A DNA stretch of 64,000 nucleotides, taken from positions 10,496,741 to 10,560,740 of the forward strand of contig OZ037768.1 in the NCBI GenBank assembly GCA_964035545.1, in the 5' to 3' direction. The notes under the pieces were generated by a model. It was given only the letters and a program-made list of their open reading frames with translations, did no database searches and was not told the origin of the DNA. Below, piece after piece: positions 1 to 14,300 of the stretch (within the stretch, counting starts at the first letter, position 1; each line of letters begins with the position of its first letter). The position numbers and the translations under genes were made by a program. Source of the stretch: Bugula neritina (lineage: Eukaryota; Bryozoa; Gymnolaemata; Cheilostomatida; Bugulidae).

Positions 1-3000
1 TAGTTTGATTTATTTTTGCAAGCTTTATAGAAAAGATTCAAAGTGTCTTCGGGCGTTTACCTGAGTGCATAATGTTGTCCAGTGCTGAACATTATTTTAC
101 ATATTACTAAAACAGCTGCAAAAAGCTATATTGATTTATTGAAATATTGAAAAAGTTTTGAGTGTGTTCCTCAAAAAGCAAATGGGAACCCAGTACCAAC
201 AATAAAAATACAGTTTATATCTTAGTAGTGTTGATGGTCCAATAAAAGCTTATGTTTGGAAACTTTGGATTGCTCACAAATATCAACAAGTCACAGTATG
301 AAATAAATATTTTGTACTTTTTTAGCTTCTTTTTTTGCTACTGATGTTTACTTTTTGAAAAATGGCAGCATATAGAAATTGTTTTGAAATTTTTTATTGC
401 ATTCATATTATCTCGTATATCAATTTAACTGAAAAGTAGTTTGCAATAAACGAAATGTTGGGGATTAATAGCTTTCCTTTTAGGCGCCAGGAGTATCTCA
501 CTTTGGAGTTGTTCTCTTTTCAATAAATTATGTTTGTAAAAATAATGGGAATTGTATTTTTGCCTCTGCTGTTTGGTCTAAAAAACTAATAGTATCTATT
601 CTAATGCATGATAATTCTAATAAATCTTTTTCACCATTGCTTTTTTGTAACACATGAATAATCCTAAAACAATGCAACTCCAAACTTGATTGGTATTTAA
701 GTGAAATTATTTTGTAAATATTGCTCACATTTTTTAATCAATATATTGAAAGAATTTGGTTGGGCAAGTTTTCAAGTGTGACATGTGACTGTTATATAAA
801 TTATATTATTGTTTGGTGTTTCCGGTAAACATTACTCTCTGATGCATACAATTACAGTTGAGATAATTTGAAATTAAGCATCAGTGTGTTAATCTTTATA
901 ATAATATGCACGGTGCATTAAGGTGGTTTATGAAAAGTACATATTATTGTAGAAAACGTGGACCCGTTTCCTCAATACTATTTGTTATTTTTAATGGTAC
1001 ATTATTAGCTATGTCCTGTTAGTCAGCATTCTTGGCAAACTATCATGTTGCTGGTTAATGTAATTTCTATTTATGCTTCTCATCTTTGGCCCATCTATTA
1101 TTTAAATTATTCAGCAACTTGCCTTCTCCTAAACTCACCTAATATTTACAGTCACAACCTCTTTATGAACCTGTAGTGATGAGGTATCATGTAAACATAG
1201 TTGCTTGCTTTAAACTTTTCTGCCAACATGCCGTTAGAAATCTCAAAGCAGCACAGAATCATTTTCAGAAATTACCAAGGACCCCTTTTGGCATTCAATT
1301 TATAAGCGTAGCTTCATCAGGTGTGCATGCTAGGCTAGACCCCCTACTCACTTCTTCCTCATCTGATAGGGCCATAGCACTGCAAGTATGCTAGTACCAC
1401 TTCTCTAACTGCACTAAATAGTGTTTTTGCATTTTCCACATGTATTCACCCAGTAAAGTTAAAGCAATTGTATAAACAATATTTAATTTAAATTTAATAT
1501 ATTCAGAAACGGGGAATGTTCAACTGATTAGCAGGTCTAAATCCCACATTACTATTATGTAGTTTTAAATACCTAAGAGTTTAGAAATGTGGGGGAAACT
1601 GTATACTCTTTAATATCTTCTGATATAGCTCTACCAAATACGTGATGGTGAATTTTGCATTTTATGAATAACTTTTAACAAAATGTAAAATGGCAATATC
1701 GATATCACAGTGCTGTTATTTAGTCGTTACCAGCGGGTGAAATGTCAATTCTCAGTATTTATCAGCTAACGTCTACATACTTATAACATTTTTCTACATT
1801 TGTAGAACACTCAAATAACTTTTTGATAGGCAATATACTTTTTTAATTTATAAAATGACAATTTATTTTAAATCTTATAATCATATATAATTATATAAAA
1901 TATTCCAATATTAATAAAAAGAAGTGGGTGCCTCAACTCCAAACTGTTGAGTGGATGATTATGTTGCTTGAAAACCTGTCATGGTGCATTTAAATATTAT
2001 AAGGCTATTGATTAAAATTATATTAGAAAATATGTTTTTTCATAATAATGACATAACAACTGTAGATTGAGTAGAAAATGACTATTAATAATTTGTGTTG
2101 CGGTCATGTTCTTGAAACTGATGTTGAAAGAGGATGACAGAAAACTTTTCGATTTCGATTCTTGTGTTAACTCAACATTCTGCTGCAATACCCTATACTT
2201 TTGAATTCAAAGCTTTACCAAAAACCATGTTGGCAATCAATTGGTATATCTTATAGTTCACCCAGATTCTATGTTGTTACGTGCTATATAATCCTATTAT
2301 AAGAACATCTAAAATATTTGTAATATAAGCAGATATTGAGTGTTCGTTCACTAGTGAAAATGGAGATATAAAGCTAAACCTATTCTTGAGGCAAATACCA
2401 TGACTGGAAATTGCATTGACAGCATGCAAGTGTTGTGTCTAGTAGCATATTTCGTACAGTAAATGGGTTCTGTAAGTATGCTATTTTTCTAATAGTTTAT
2501 AGTATTTTCAGCAATTTCAAAAAGGGCCCTCTTTAAGCACCCAGGTTTCAAAATGAGCATGGTGGCTAACGAACAAAACTCATGTAAGAAATAAGGCTGC
2601 CAGAATGGTACATAATTGCACCAGTTGGATCAACTACAGCTAATATATTTCAAAGAAACTTTTGGAATGATTAATAAATTTAAGAAAAGTAATTTATTAA
2701 TTAATAAAATTGAATATATATAATAATGTTTATTATTTAAAAGCAACTTGAAAGATTAAATTCATTGTCCATGTTTCAGCACACAAATTTTCACTTGTCT
2801 GCACTAAGGCTTTTTCGAAAGTTAGAGTTACATGAAAATCTAGGGAAGGCTAAGTATTATACCCACGGGGTTGAAGACAAGCTGAAGTATCACAGTTTTA
2901 CTAAATCCATTATTTAGAATTTCTTTTGAATTCATATTGATTAGCCTTTGCCTAGTGATAAATACTGCTTCTGACTGGCTAACATCTGCAAGGATAATGA

Positions 3001-3936
3001 TCTCTACTACCCAACCGCATATGCTATTATATAACATAGAGGATTGGGTATTATGTAATTTGTTGATATTCCCCAGCATATAATAGTTTAGTTACTACAG
3101 ACTCGGTCTGTGACAAATACTAGCTAATGGTGGTATAGCAGGCTGGTCATTAACTTGTTATGTAACAGCACCAGACTGCGGTGAGCTGACTGATTCTGCG
3201 TAGCTTATAGAGCAGTATTTCTAAAAGCCAGTGATCTTCTTACTGCCAGTCGGTTATTGGAGCTGAGTGGGGCAAGTCATAGCTCAGTAGGTAGATGGCT
3301 GTAGTCTCGACAGTCGGGACAAGAGTCAATGTACATATATTCTTAGAGTTTACTTGTTTCGTTGCAACTATTGTAGCAAAATTTAAATTGCAGTAAGTTT
3401 TTTGCATGCTCGATCGTCTATGTTGCTTACAAGAGCTGTCTATGGCTAACATTCATATGGATCCGGGTTTTCAGTTGTAAGTTACGTTTTACTATCTATA
3501 GTTTGTGTGTGGAGTTCACCAAGGAACCAGTGTTAGCATATCTCTGCCCAAGGACTATTCAAGGATTTTTTCCTTAGCCTGTCACTAGTAGTTCGCTATC
3601 AATCATTTGTTCATCTGTTATAAGAGCTTTGGGCTGATGTGTTGAACTTTGCCAGGGTGTAAAATAAAGGTGGCAATATAAATAGACTGTGATGTTCCAC
3701 TTCAGCTGTCAGCTTTGCGGGAGTTGTTACAAAAAACATCACGTTATAGGGAAGGCTTATTGGTTACTTCATACTATTGTGTGGTTTTCAGCCCAGTAAT
3801 GCACGAATAGGTTTTGAGCATGCTTACCAGTCCTTACTAGAGTTTAATACGCTTTATTTTTCACCACGTATAATACTCTGGAGTGAAATGTTAAATGGTT
3901 TATTTCAGCCGAGAGGTCATACCAGGAGGCTTACTT
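1..3936. other. Intergenic / upstream region, no recognised gene
   Basis: No reading frame here resembles a known protein, and the short frames are low-complexity or lack usable splice context. The sequence is AT-rich with scattered poly-A/T. It should contain the promoter and any 5' untranslated exon of the nuclear receptor that starts at 3937. A good splice acceptor (TTTATTTCAG) ends at 3908, just before that start. A short stretch at about 3270-3340 resembles a tRNA A box and is listed separately. The 3' end of a neighbouring gene could lie in the first kilobase, but nothing in the sequence proves it. Confidence 0.5.
3270..3345 (+). repeat. Possible degenerate tRNA-derived SINE head
   Basis: The stretch TAGCTCAGTAGGTAGA at about 3279-3294 fits the internal RNA polymerase III A box (TRGYNNARNNGG). 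It is followed by a GGCTGTAGTCTCGACAGTCG-like segment that could fold as an anticodon arm. The expected B box (GGTTCGANTCC) is badly degraded and no acceptor stem can be closed. It is therefore not an intact tRNA gene. A worn tRNA-derived SINE head is the most economical reading, and chance similarity is possible. Confidence 0.25.
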
Positions 3937-6900
3937 ATGTCGGAGTACCCAATGCCAAGTTTCTCTGCCAGTGGCAGCTCTTCGTCTTTTTTAAATAGTG
4001 GAGATTCTTTTTCCCCTGTAGACTATTTGCCTCCTCATAAGAAACAGAAAAACTCGGGAGTTTCTTATTTGAATGGTGGAGACACATACACTCAACACGA
4101 ACATCTTCCAATTGCTAATTCTCTATCTAGAAAGAAACCTAAAGGCTGCGGAATGCCTGGAAGGAGTATAGAGGAAGAGCTGTGCTTAATTTGTCAAGAT
4201 CGGGCATCTGGCTATCATTACAACGCCCTATCTTGTGAGGGTTGCAAGGGTCAGTAAATCTCCAGTTCAATTTTTTGTAGTTTTATCATTTCCTCTATTA
4301 TTGTAAGACCTGGCTTGGAAACTTTGTCATTAGAAGTATATTTTAAACTAAGAAAACAAATTCATATGGCTAATCACACCAGTTGAGAACATTTCTCGAT
4401 ATTTATTTTATACCTCCAACTAGCTCAAAGGCCCATAATTTTGTATTTATTTAAGCAGTCTAAAAAGTAATACATTTTTGACATCAATGTTCGGAGTGGT
4501 TCTGTGCTTTATTCGGAAGTATTCAATTTTATGCCTGGAAATAATGCTATGGAGCTAACTAGTTGTTAAATAACTTTGCAGACTGTTGTTACAGCAGCTA
4601 AAGTGCTTAATGAAAGTTGCTCCACAACATTTAAATGAAGAATAGAATAAGGTGAAGATTTTATAAGAATAATAGTAATAGAAATTTATAGTTTTGTGAG
4701 TCGAGCATTTTGGTATTTACTATTTTCAAGTTGAAACCCCAAAACCATTCAAGTAAGGAAAGTATGTACAAATGTACAAAAGAAGATAGTCATATTGATT
4801 CAACTCTGATACTGCATCTAATAAGATGTGAGTTGATGTATTCACAGGTTCTAAACATTACATTACATTCAAATCACTTGTATCTCACCCTGTAATCAGC
4901 CTAACTATAAAATTGTACTCAAATGGCCAAATGCTGGTAGCTGGCAATAGTGCACATGGTTAAAAGGGCTAGTTTTATAAAGGTCAATGTAATGCAATCA
5001 AAGAATTAATTTTTAAAGCATAATTGAAACTAATGAAGCACAACATAAACACATATGATGAGTATTTGTTTGAAAGAAATTGTTATCTCAATCTTCACTC
5101 TTGAACAACACATGTTGATAATCACCTAAATTGAAAATAGTTCTCATCTTTTCACCTTCAACTATTGCTTTTCTCAATTGCCTGTTCATAATCTTAAATA
5201 TAAGTATTACTTTTATGGTAACTGGTGGTGGTCGACCATGGCATTAATATCAAAATTTAAAAAATAATGCTTTACTGCTGGTTTTTTGGAGTGAAATATA
5301 AAGCAAACTAGCAAGATGATCCGCTACGTGGTGAATATATTTCCTATGTCGTCTATTCTTCACTCATGGCAATTAATGCCCCCCTTCCTAAGTTACTAAA
5401 CAACTACAATCCTCTCTCCACCCCTTCTGTCTCCTGCTCAGTCAGTATCCAGCAAGGCAAAGAAAGTACAACTGAACTCATGCATGACCAGCATTTGATA
5501 TTGTCATATACATTCAGAGTAGGGTTACTAACTATCACCTACACAGTACACAGCAGCTACCCTACTAAGCAATGTCTCCTTGAATATGAGATCTGATTTG
5601 GCTAAATTTGATTGATTAGAATTCACAACTGCTACGCTCTTCAAGTGGTGGAGTGACTAAACTAGATATCCTTAGGACAGTCATCATGAAATGCTGTTTC
5701 CAGCTCTCCTTTGTTGTGAATCATGTGAAATTTAATGACCCTTTTTACGTTATTCTGAATTTTGATGAGTTATAATCTTGCCAAGTAGTTACTAATATCA
5801 GCTAGTCACTCTGTCAAATTAGATGCTAAACTCTTGATGAAATAGTGGAAACTGATCAGCTCACCTACAGTAAAAACTTGAAAGTCAAATGGCTTCGTGG
5901 TTATTAAATCTCCTGGAACAGATGAAGCTTTTCCCACCACAAACTCTTTCAACCACAAAATTCACATAATATTGTTTTGCTGCATTAATAATAGGCATTG
6001 GGTAGGCAGGGATGAGCAAGTAGCATAAAACTATGTAGATTAAAAGAGTTACCAGCGTGTGACCAACTTGACTGTGCTAACAGCAATGGCAGACCAATGA
6101 CCTATCATACATTGACTGCTAGTCTAGGCCTGTCTGCTTGGTTTACTTCCAATATATTCAAGTCTCTGGATGATTAACAACACATAGTATAACCATATAA
6201 TGTTATGCCATCACATTTTTATGTAAATTGCCATAAAAACCAGACTGGGCAGCACATTTCTACTTCACCTTCAAGTGGTTTCATGTCCTGTTGCACATGC
6301 ATAGTCTGTGATACACAACTCAACCTACCCTGGCTTTATAAGTAATAAAGACCTACTTTTAATCTATTTTGATTAATTTTAATTACCCTAGTTTGAATTT
6401 TCCATTGTTGCTTCTAATTCAAAAAATCCCCTGTCGCTGCATCTGTTACAGGGATTGCGTAAATCATTAACATCACGGGCTAAATATAAATGAGATATAA
6501 ATCTAACCAGTGCTTCACGCTTGCGTGGCAACAGGCTATTTAATTATATATACGTCCAGGCGTGTCATGTACGTGTGCATATTAAGCATACAGTATACGA
6601 GGTCAATGATCAGCAAACCAATAATAGAATCCTAATTCTTAACCATGTTTAGCACGTGAGTTATTTTCCATGCATTGTGCATTGCTAGATAACTCATCAG
6701 CTTGTGTTGTTTTTAAATTGTGTGTAAACTTAAAAATAGCCACTGGTTGAGTCTGACTGCCATAATAAAGGCTAGTTTATCATTACAAGTGAAGCATAAC
6801 TGTCTATTTATGGGGGCATCGCTCTAGGAAGCATGTCTCTCCAGAGTCTACCCAGTTTTATTTCCAAATACTAGTAGACTGTAAATCATAACAGAGAAAT

Positions 6901-9900
6901 TCTCTGAAACCTAAATAAGTCATCATCATACACTCATCCAGGCAGCTGTTGGCTAATAAACTAGCAATAGTACATTCTAATTAGCCCTTGTAAGCTCACA
7001 CCTTAGGTCACACTTGCTAGTTCTAGTCTGCTTCATTCACTCCCAATTATTGCCAATTCATCAGCTCTCTGCCTTCAACTAAGACAGTAGTAGTATTAGA
7101 AGTTTTGAAAAAAACTGGTGGAATTATCAAAATCTGTGCTTTCAAAACTTTTACAGCTACACCAAAAGTCTTATTGTGAACTTGTTGGGCCAAACTTTAG
7201 CCCAACACTAAAACACTTGGTTTGTTTCATCTGTGTTCTAAGACCAACTATCTTTTTATAAAATCACTTTCTGGGATTTTGGCAGCTATAGTATTGACGT
7301 TTCATAGCATTGTAGTCATATTCATATTTGTATGGCACTGAATATGTTGGCCATACAACTGTCTGGCTGACAAAATATGTAAAATATATGTAAATCACAA
7401 CAGACTGCAAATTGCTTGGTCTCTCTATTTGCGTTCACTTGATTTGGGCTTCTCCTGTTTCCGTTTCATTAAGTATATTTCTGACAATTACAGGATTCTT
7501 CAGAAGAAGTATAACCAAGTCAGCTTCCTACGTTTGCAAATATGGTGGTAGGTGTGAGATGGACATGTGGATGAGAAGGAAGTGCCAGGCTTGCCGGCTG
7601 CGAAGGTGCAGAGAAGTGGGCATGAAAGAGGAGTGTAAGTATCCTGTCTGTCTGTTATATTTGTGTAGTGGGGCCACATTGGTCAGGTTATGTGGGCTGG
7701 AGTGTAACTAGCCATCAGCTAGTATAATTCCTAATATAAAACAATCCCTTGGTCTGGCCAGACACCATAGTATATCACAATCACTAGCATTATTGGTAGA
7801 AGACCTCATCAATCTGGCTAAAGCACCCCAGGCTTCATACCACTCATGGGATTTACTTCGCCACAAGTATTTTTAGGTCTAACATTGTTAGGAAGCCATT
7901 TTATAACAGTTGATGGCTTGGAAGTAGATTTATATTCCTATTAGCATACTTTCTAGACGTGCCATTTACCAACTCGATGAAACAAAATCTCACAAACTCT
8001 AACTGAGTGGTTATATTTGCAGGTTTGCTCTCCGAGGAGCAATGTAAAGCTAGAGATGCTAGACGAAAGTCGAGGCCTGGTTCAACATCTAAAGGTGAAG
8101 AGGCCAGTACCTCCCATGAAAGAAATAACAACACAGTACACAGAAACAAAACTGGAAGGGGGGCGTCAACAAAGGGCAAGGATCCAATCAAACCATCCAA
8201 ATCAAGTGAGTTGAAACCCTACCATGTGTTCATGATGTTCTGGGAATATGTGGGAAATTTAAAGGCATTTTCAAGAAATATAATACTTATTTTACCAGTT
8301 TTAAAGGTTGGGTAGTCGGAAAATTATTTCTTGCTTTTTTAAGAGGCACATGATTGCCAAGTACCAGTGTTAGTTTTGGCTGTTGGCACTTAGTGCTACC
8401 TGGTGACTAGGTGTAGTGAAACAAACCTATGTGGTAGTGCAGGTATAGCAGCCCTGAGATGCAGGCTGTGTAATGTTGCTAGGGACGTATCCTGTAGGTA
8501 ATGGCACTGAACTATGTTATAGCATGCAGTCATTGACCCTCATAATGGAGGCCGTGCGCCTGCTTGCCAGCAGCTCTTATATTTTAATCAAATTAGATCT
8601 ACAAGCAGGGCTAGTTAATAGTTAGTGTGTCTCAACTAGTACTACTACTCTACTATTTCTACCTCTTCATTAATGATGTACCAGTGTACCACAGTGTATA
8701 TCTCCCTTTATACTGATAGACCTGCACCTGCACCCAGTATGGGAGGGTATGCTAGGGTGTCCAGTGATGTACATCTGCTACTTTGTTGATAGTGTCTGGA
8801 ATAGTGGATAATCACAAAAGACTTAGTTCCACAGATTGTGTGTTCAAAGAGAATCCTTTAGAGACTCTGCCAGATGACATCCGAACTCTGATAGAGAGGG
8901 TAGTCATATGTCAAGACAGGTACGAGATGCCAGACGCTGATGAAGTCACCAGAGTGCTGTCCCTAGCTGTGAGTGTTCACCAATATATACCCTTCTACTG
9001 ATCTCACCAAACCTAGCTCTTTGTGAATTTTCTAAGGAAATGTTTGTCTTATTTGAAGAAATGCTTCGATCCATCTAATCCTAAGGATGCCAAGGAGTTA
9101 CTGTTCACCCAGCTAGCACAGTTCACCGTGCTGTCAACACAACTGGTGGTTGACTTTGCCAAGCAGATGCCATACTTCTTGGATCTCTGCATGGATGACC
9201 AGATCAAGATGTTGAAGGTGTGCAGTAGTTTACTAGCTGCTCGGAGCTGTTACATTTAATGATTTATTTACTGTCAAAACTATGTTTTCAGTCACAGCTA
9301 GTTATCAAATGTCTCCTAGGTGCTTTCAGAAGTATTGCTCATTCTCACTGTATCTAGTTGTTTTATGGTCGTATCTCAGCCAACATGTTATCTCTAGTTT
9401 GCCAACAAGACGTGAAGAAACTGTGTTTTGATTAGTCTTGTTAATTGCCAAGCATCCTGTTTTTGCAGGGCACAACTTGTGAAAATCTAATGCTGCGAAC
9501 AGCCCGTCAATACCATCCTGAGTCAGACACTGTAATCATGGCTGATGGAAAAGCCTACACTCGGAACACATTGTGTTTTGCTGGTTTGGAGAGTCTGGTG
9601 CCCCCCATGTTCAACTTCTGTGAAACTCTCGCCAATATGAAAGTAGACAATGCTGAGTTTGGACTTCTCACTTGCATCAGTTTGTTCTCAGGTAGAAATT
9701 TTAGTTTCTCGCTACTCTACGGCAACCATTTTGTGGTTGAATACGTTTGTATTCCCTAGTGTTTACACACAGGAGAGTGTGCATGTACTTTCTTTCTTCC
9801 ATCTTCTCTTAACTGTGTAATCAATAGTCTACACTGTCTACACTCTACAGGATGTGGAAATTGTCTACGGCCATTTAAACTTTCTCTTTTGTCTTCGTAT

Positions 9901-10743
9901 AACGTTCAACTACTTTTTCAATTTCAATAGCCGCTATTGTAACTATAGCTATTAAACAGGTGTGGAAGTTTGAGGTGAAATACATAATTCAATGGGTATA
10001 AAGCACCATATCATGCATGTATTACTTCAGAATGTGAAAAGCAATTGCTATCCGTATATATTTATATTGCCAAAGGTATATAATACTACACTGGTTTTTT
10101 GTTTTTGGGTGTAGATATCATTAGCAAACTTTAGTGGGAAAGTAATGGGTTGCTCTGTGTAAATTCACAGTAATGGTGCAAGGTTTATGCTATCATTAAA
10201 AATATATTTGTAGCAATAACCTTGGCTGACCTTTATCTTATTGCATTTGTGTTGCTGGAATTTCTTTGAAATTTTGTCCAATCCACTAAAGCTTATGGAG
10301 TTTATTCATTGATGTGTTTCCTAGGGTACAAATTCATTGGCAAGTTCCATCAGGCAATTATTGGTCATGAATTTGAAACACATTTTCTGGCATCTTGTTG
10401 CCCTGAGAGCCAACTGCTATTAGCACATTCTTTGATCTTCAACACTTTGCTGTAAGAATAAATTTCTAACCACTGTGCTGTAATTTCTAAATAATTTATT
10501 GTAGAGAGAGTTGGGCTAAAAGAGCCAAAGAAAATTGAAAAATTTCAAGACGTTTACACAAAGGCGTTGGAGCATTATTGTAACTCTAAAGTCACAAATG
10601 GCAACAGACGTTTTGCTAAGCTGATAATGAAGATGATAGACTTGAGGACATTGAATGCCATCCATTCTGAGATGTGCCTGTCTTTAAAGATCAAAACTGG
10701 CAACTTTCCTGGAATACTATTAGAATATTTTAATGTTGGTTAG
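3937..10743 (+). CDS. NR1H-type nuclear receptor (EcR/LXR/FXR-like)
   Basis: This is a ligand-regulated transcription factor of the NR1H group, expected to act in the nucleus, probably as an RXR heterodimer. Exons, all with GT-AG borders and matching phase: 3937-4249, 7494-7634, 8023-8205, 8793-8968, 9059-9217, 9469-9691 and 10505-10743 (about 477 aa). Residues 1-80 are a Ser-rich A/B region. The C4 zinc-finger DNA-binding domain follows, with P-box CEGCKG and the block [18 protein letters not shown], then [14 protein letters not shown] charged hinge comes next. The ligand-binding domain has the signature [20 protein letters not shown], an EcR/LXR-like [12 protein letters not shown] segment and a C-terminal AF-2 core ILLEYF. 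The start is the first ATG after a strong acceptor. The normally invariant Gly after the second zinc Cys is Gln ([13 protein letters not shown]). The group is secure. The choice between EcR, LXR and FXR needs a tree: the finger and the residues just after it recall FXR and EcR, and the ligand domain recalls LXR and EcR. Confidence 0.93.
4250..7493 (+). other. First coding intron of the nuclear receptor, 3.2 kb
   Basis: This intron splits the DNA-binding domain inside the CKG|FF junction, after the first base of the Gly codon, a phase that gives an intact finger. The donor is GTCAGT and the acceptor ACAATTACAG. No second gene, structured RNA or recognisable transposon was seen inside it. The short reading frames are uncharacteristic. 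Confidence 0.7.
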
Positions 10744-11337
10744 GGGCTAATTTCTTACTATTCACTACATACAATTATGTCTTTCCTGTCTCTTTGTATA
10801 TGATACCGGTAAAATTGTTAATAATTTTTATTAATATTATCTTATTGCTATACATACATGCTTATGTATTCATGCACAGCTGCATTATTTGGCCTACTAA
10901 TAGCTTCCATCTTTGCCTGGAAGCTGAAACAAGGATGTTTTTGAAGATATTTGTTTTAATATCATATAATAACCAGCTTTTACCCAAAATTCTTCAGGAT
11001 ATCTTGAGCCAGTAAGCTGGGAGAATTCATATTTGGTGTTTTTTAACGTTTGATCAATTTGTATTTTATATTATTAAACTATGTAATGTATTGCATTTGA
11101 TAATTGTCTATTAATAATTTGATAGTTGCTGTGAGAATAATGAGATGTGTAAATAGAGGTGGGGACTTGTATAATTTTGCTGTAAAATATTTAAGTTACA
11201 TATTTTTATATTTGCAATATATTTTATGGTCTGAAAACTAATTAGTTGCTTTTATTCATTATAATCAGAGATCTACAATAATGCTAATTATTAATACACC
11301 TGTACATAATTTTAGGTTATGTGATGTTGTTTTTTAT

Positions 11338-11343
11338 AATAAA
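11338..11343 (+). terminator. Candidate poly-A signal of the nuclear receptor
   Basis: A canonical AATAAA lies about 600 bp after the stop codon. Other AT-rich near-matches exist, so this is a candidate only. Confidence 0.35.
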
Positions 11344-14300
11344 TCTGTTAATTTAATCCGTTGTCTTTTAGTGGAATTACCCATATTTCATGTAGGTAGA
11401 TTTATTGTTACATGGATGCTCAAACATATTGCATATTATGCTAACAATGATCATCATTTTAGAGAAGCTAATTAAATTCATTAAATCGTAGCCTTTCATT
11501 GTGAATAGATTTGTTAAAGATTAGCAAACTGATTATAGTGAAATTGTAAAGGTCTTGCTATGCTTGTGGTATCCTTGTACTTAACTCTGAATTGAGCTAT
11601 TCATTTTAAATTATAGATGAGAATTTAAATGGGAGGTTTGATTTGAAGAGGTTGAAATTTGCTGCCAATGAGTTGGCTTCAATAAGTGCTGGAGGGCAGC
11701 AGACTAGTTCCAGCTAAAGATAGCATATTATATTATCATAGGTGTTAGAAGCAATATTTAATGGTGAATTCATACCTTTATTTTTTATGCTAGCAGTGAT
11801 ACCCCATGACTAGTTTTGAAAATTTGATGGCCTTAGTGTATTTAATTAGCAGCTGAACATTTATACTATTGATAAGTATTTGAATTAAAGTATAATAGAA
11901 CTACTACTATAGTAGTATTATTACATATTGATGCATAGATACCCCACTGTAGCTTGCCCTATCAATATTTTACAAATAATGGGTTCCTGCGTAGCAACAA
12001 ATTATTACTTCAACAATTGTTATTGAAATACAGCACACTAAATTAGTTTACACCAGTTGCTTGTCATATTTTAACCACATTTCCTTAAAAGGCGATTTGT
12101 AAGCAAGATTGATTAATGGTAGAGGCAAATAAAACTATCCATGCTATTTTGTGATTGTACTATGTTGCTTACCACCAACCAACCTAAATACTCTAACATT
12201 TACAAGTCTGCAGTCAACTACAAGGCATTCCTACTGTGATGGCCGTATCAATAACTTTGTGCTGGATGAACTGAAATTGATTTTATTTGCGTCACAACCT
12301 CGATGTGATATAAATTTAGATGAGTTGGCAAAATGACTGCATGATGCATGGACACCTGGGTAAACTTCCCTTCATTTTTTGCAATAACGTTCGCAGAAAA
12401 AGTTTGGTTATCTATGCCAGGTACCTACTGCACGAGATCCTCTACGGCATAACAGTATAAGCATAAAAACGTGCACTTTGAACTTGTCCCAACCCATGCA
12501 TAAACGACTACCTACAAGGGATAGTTGGCTGATAGTAGCTTGCTAGGAGAAAGATAGAGTTTATTAGCTGACGTAATGTGGTAGTCATGCATGTGAGCAT
12601 TATATACCAAACCCTCTAGGACCTGGAGGGTATAATAGATGTGCCCACTGAAGCTGTGTGAAATATTTTTTAAATCATTTTCTTAGAAGCAAAGTAGCTA
12701 CACCTAAGTTTTAAGGCAATGAAAACTAGGAAACATTTCAACTTCTAGTTTTACTTCTTTATAAAGTCAAAGCCTTTTTATTGCAAAGCAATAGAAAGGT
12801 ATTTAAAAAAAGAAGCTTTGTGTAGTGTGTTGAATCTTGAAAAAAAATTAAATCAAGGCTAAAAGCCTAGCCAGTCTATAACAAATTCTCCAAAAAACCG
12901 TGTTTCTCAATTTGCTGCAAAAAGCAGTGTTGGAATGAAATGCAACTAGCAAGTGGTTCAAATCTAAAATTTTAAATAACTGATCAAAAACAACTTTTTT
13001 GTGTTCTCAAATTATGCTGTTATAAACAACACATGGAACAGGCTGGGCTAGGTCAAACCATTATAAATATTATATATAGTCAAACATTATAAATGTAATC
13101 AATATTATTGAGCAATATTAGCCCACATGATCATTAAAAAGCTCTTAAAATATTTAGGGTTTATTAAAATTTAAAGTATGCATTTAATAGAAAGTTGAGT
13201 CTAAAATCTAAATGATGATCTCAAATACAATGAAGACAATTTTATGAGCTTAATGTCAGTTGATATAAATCATATATTAGCCTGTAATACAAAGGGGCAG
13301 CGCTATTACCCTGGGCTAGTACCAGTGTTGTCTAATGACAACACTCTACGTCAACATATTTTCTCATGTTTCACAATACTAGCTTTATCTGTTTTTAAAA
13401 CTCTGTTATGAAAGGATATTAGGTGCATTGACTGATGAGTTGAATGCCTTCAACAGCCTATGAGGGCAATGACACTTGGGAGATTATTTCAGCATTCGTA
13501 GTTGTGTAGCTTTATGCTGTATGGTGGGCATAGCTACAGAATAACAAAATTAATGCTAATGTTATGATCGTATGAAATTCTTATGGTTTGCTAAATCAAT
13601 TTTAACTTTCCGCTTTTATGCTTGATGCTACTGTGTCTATCTGGATAAATGCCATCTGGATAAAATTAGTGTGGTTCAATTCACACAGCAATAAATCTTC
13701 ACTGTAATTTATTTTTGAGAGATTGTGAAGTATCTAACCTAATTTTATTGAACAATATAATTGCTAACAAAAGTTACAGTGGATTCCTGCAAATTAGAGG
13801 TGAACTGGCTATAGTAACTTTGACAGAAAATTGATCAAATGGAAAAGCTATAACTTATTAGACGTACTTGATGGAAAAATATCATCTATAATCTAGCGTT
13901 GCTTATTCCTTTGGTGCAGTCTACTCCGGTAGCACTCAGTTTAAGTTTTGCATCCTCAGCCAACCTAAGAGCCATGAATTGAATACCAGGAGTACAGTGA
14001 GGCTAAAGTACATTGATACAAAACATTATAGCAACACGAATTGCACTTCAATATACTTTGCTATAATATTGTAGCTACCAGCACCTGCACATCAAAGAAC
14101 ATGAAAGATTATAAAATTAACATAAAAGAAAATTAAATCACCTATATTGTCCATGTAGATAGTAGCCACTGACCTAGTAGTCTATTGCAGCAAAATAATT
14201 TTTTATGCTTTCATTAATTTCACCCGGAAGAGTTATTCATTCAATTTGAAATGTTGGCTACTAGTCGACTATGTGGGTTGTAAACTTGACTGCAATGCCA

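Noticed and set aside
1176-1394. 72-codon plus-strand frame as a gene fragment
   Set aside because: No recognisable motif, no splice context and unremarkable composition.
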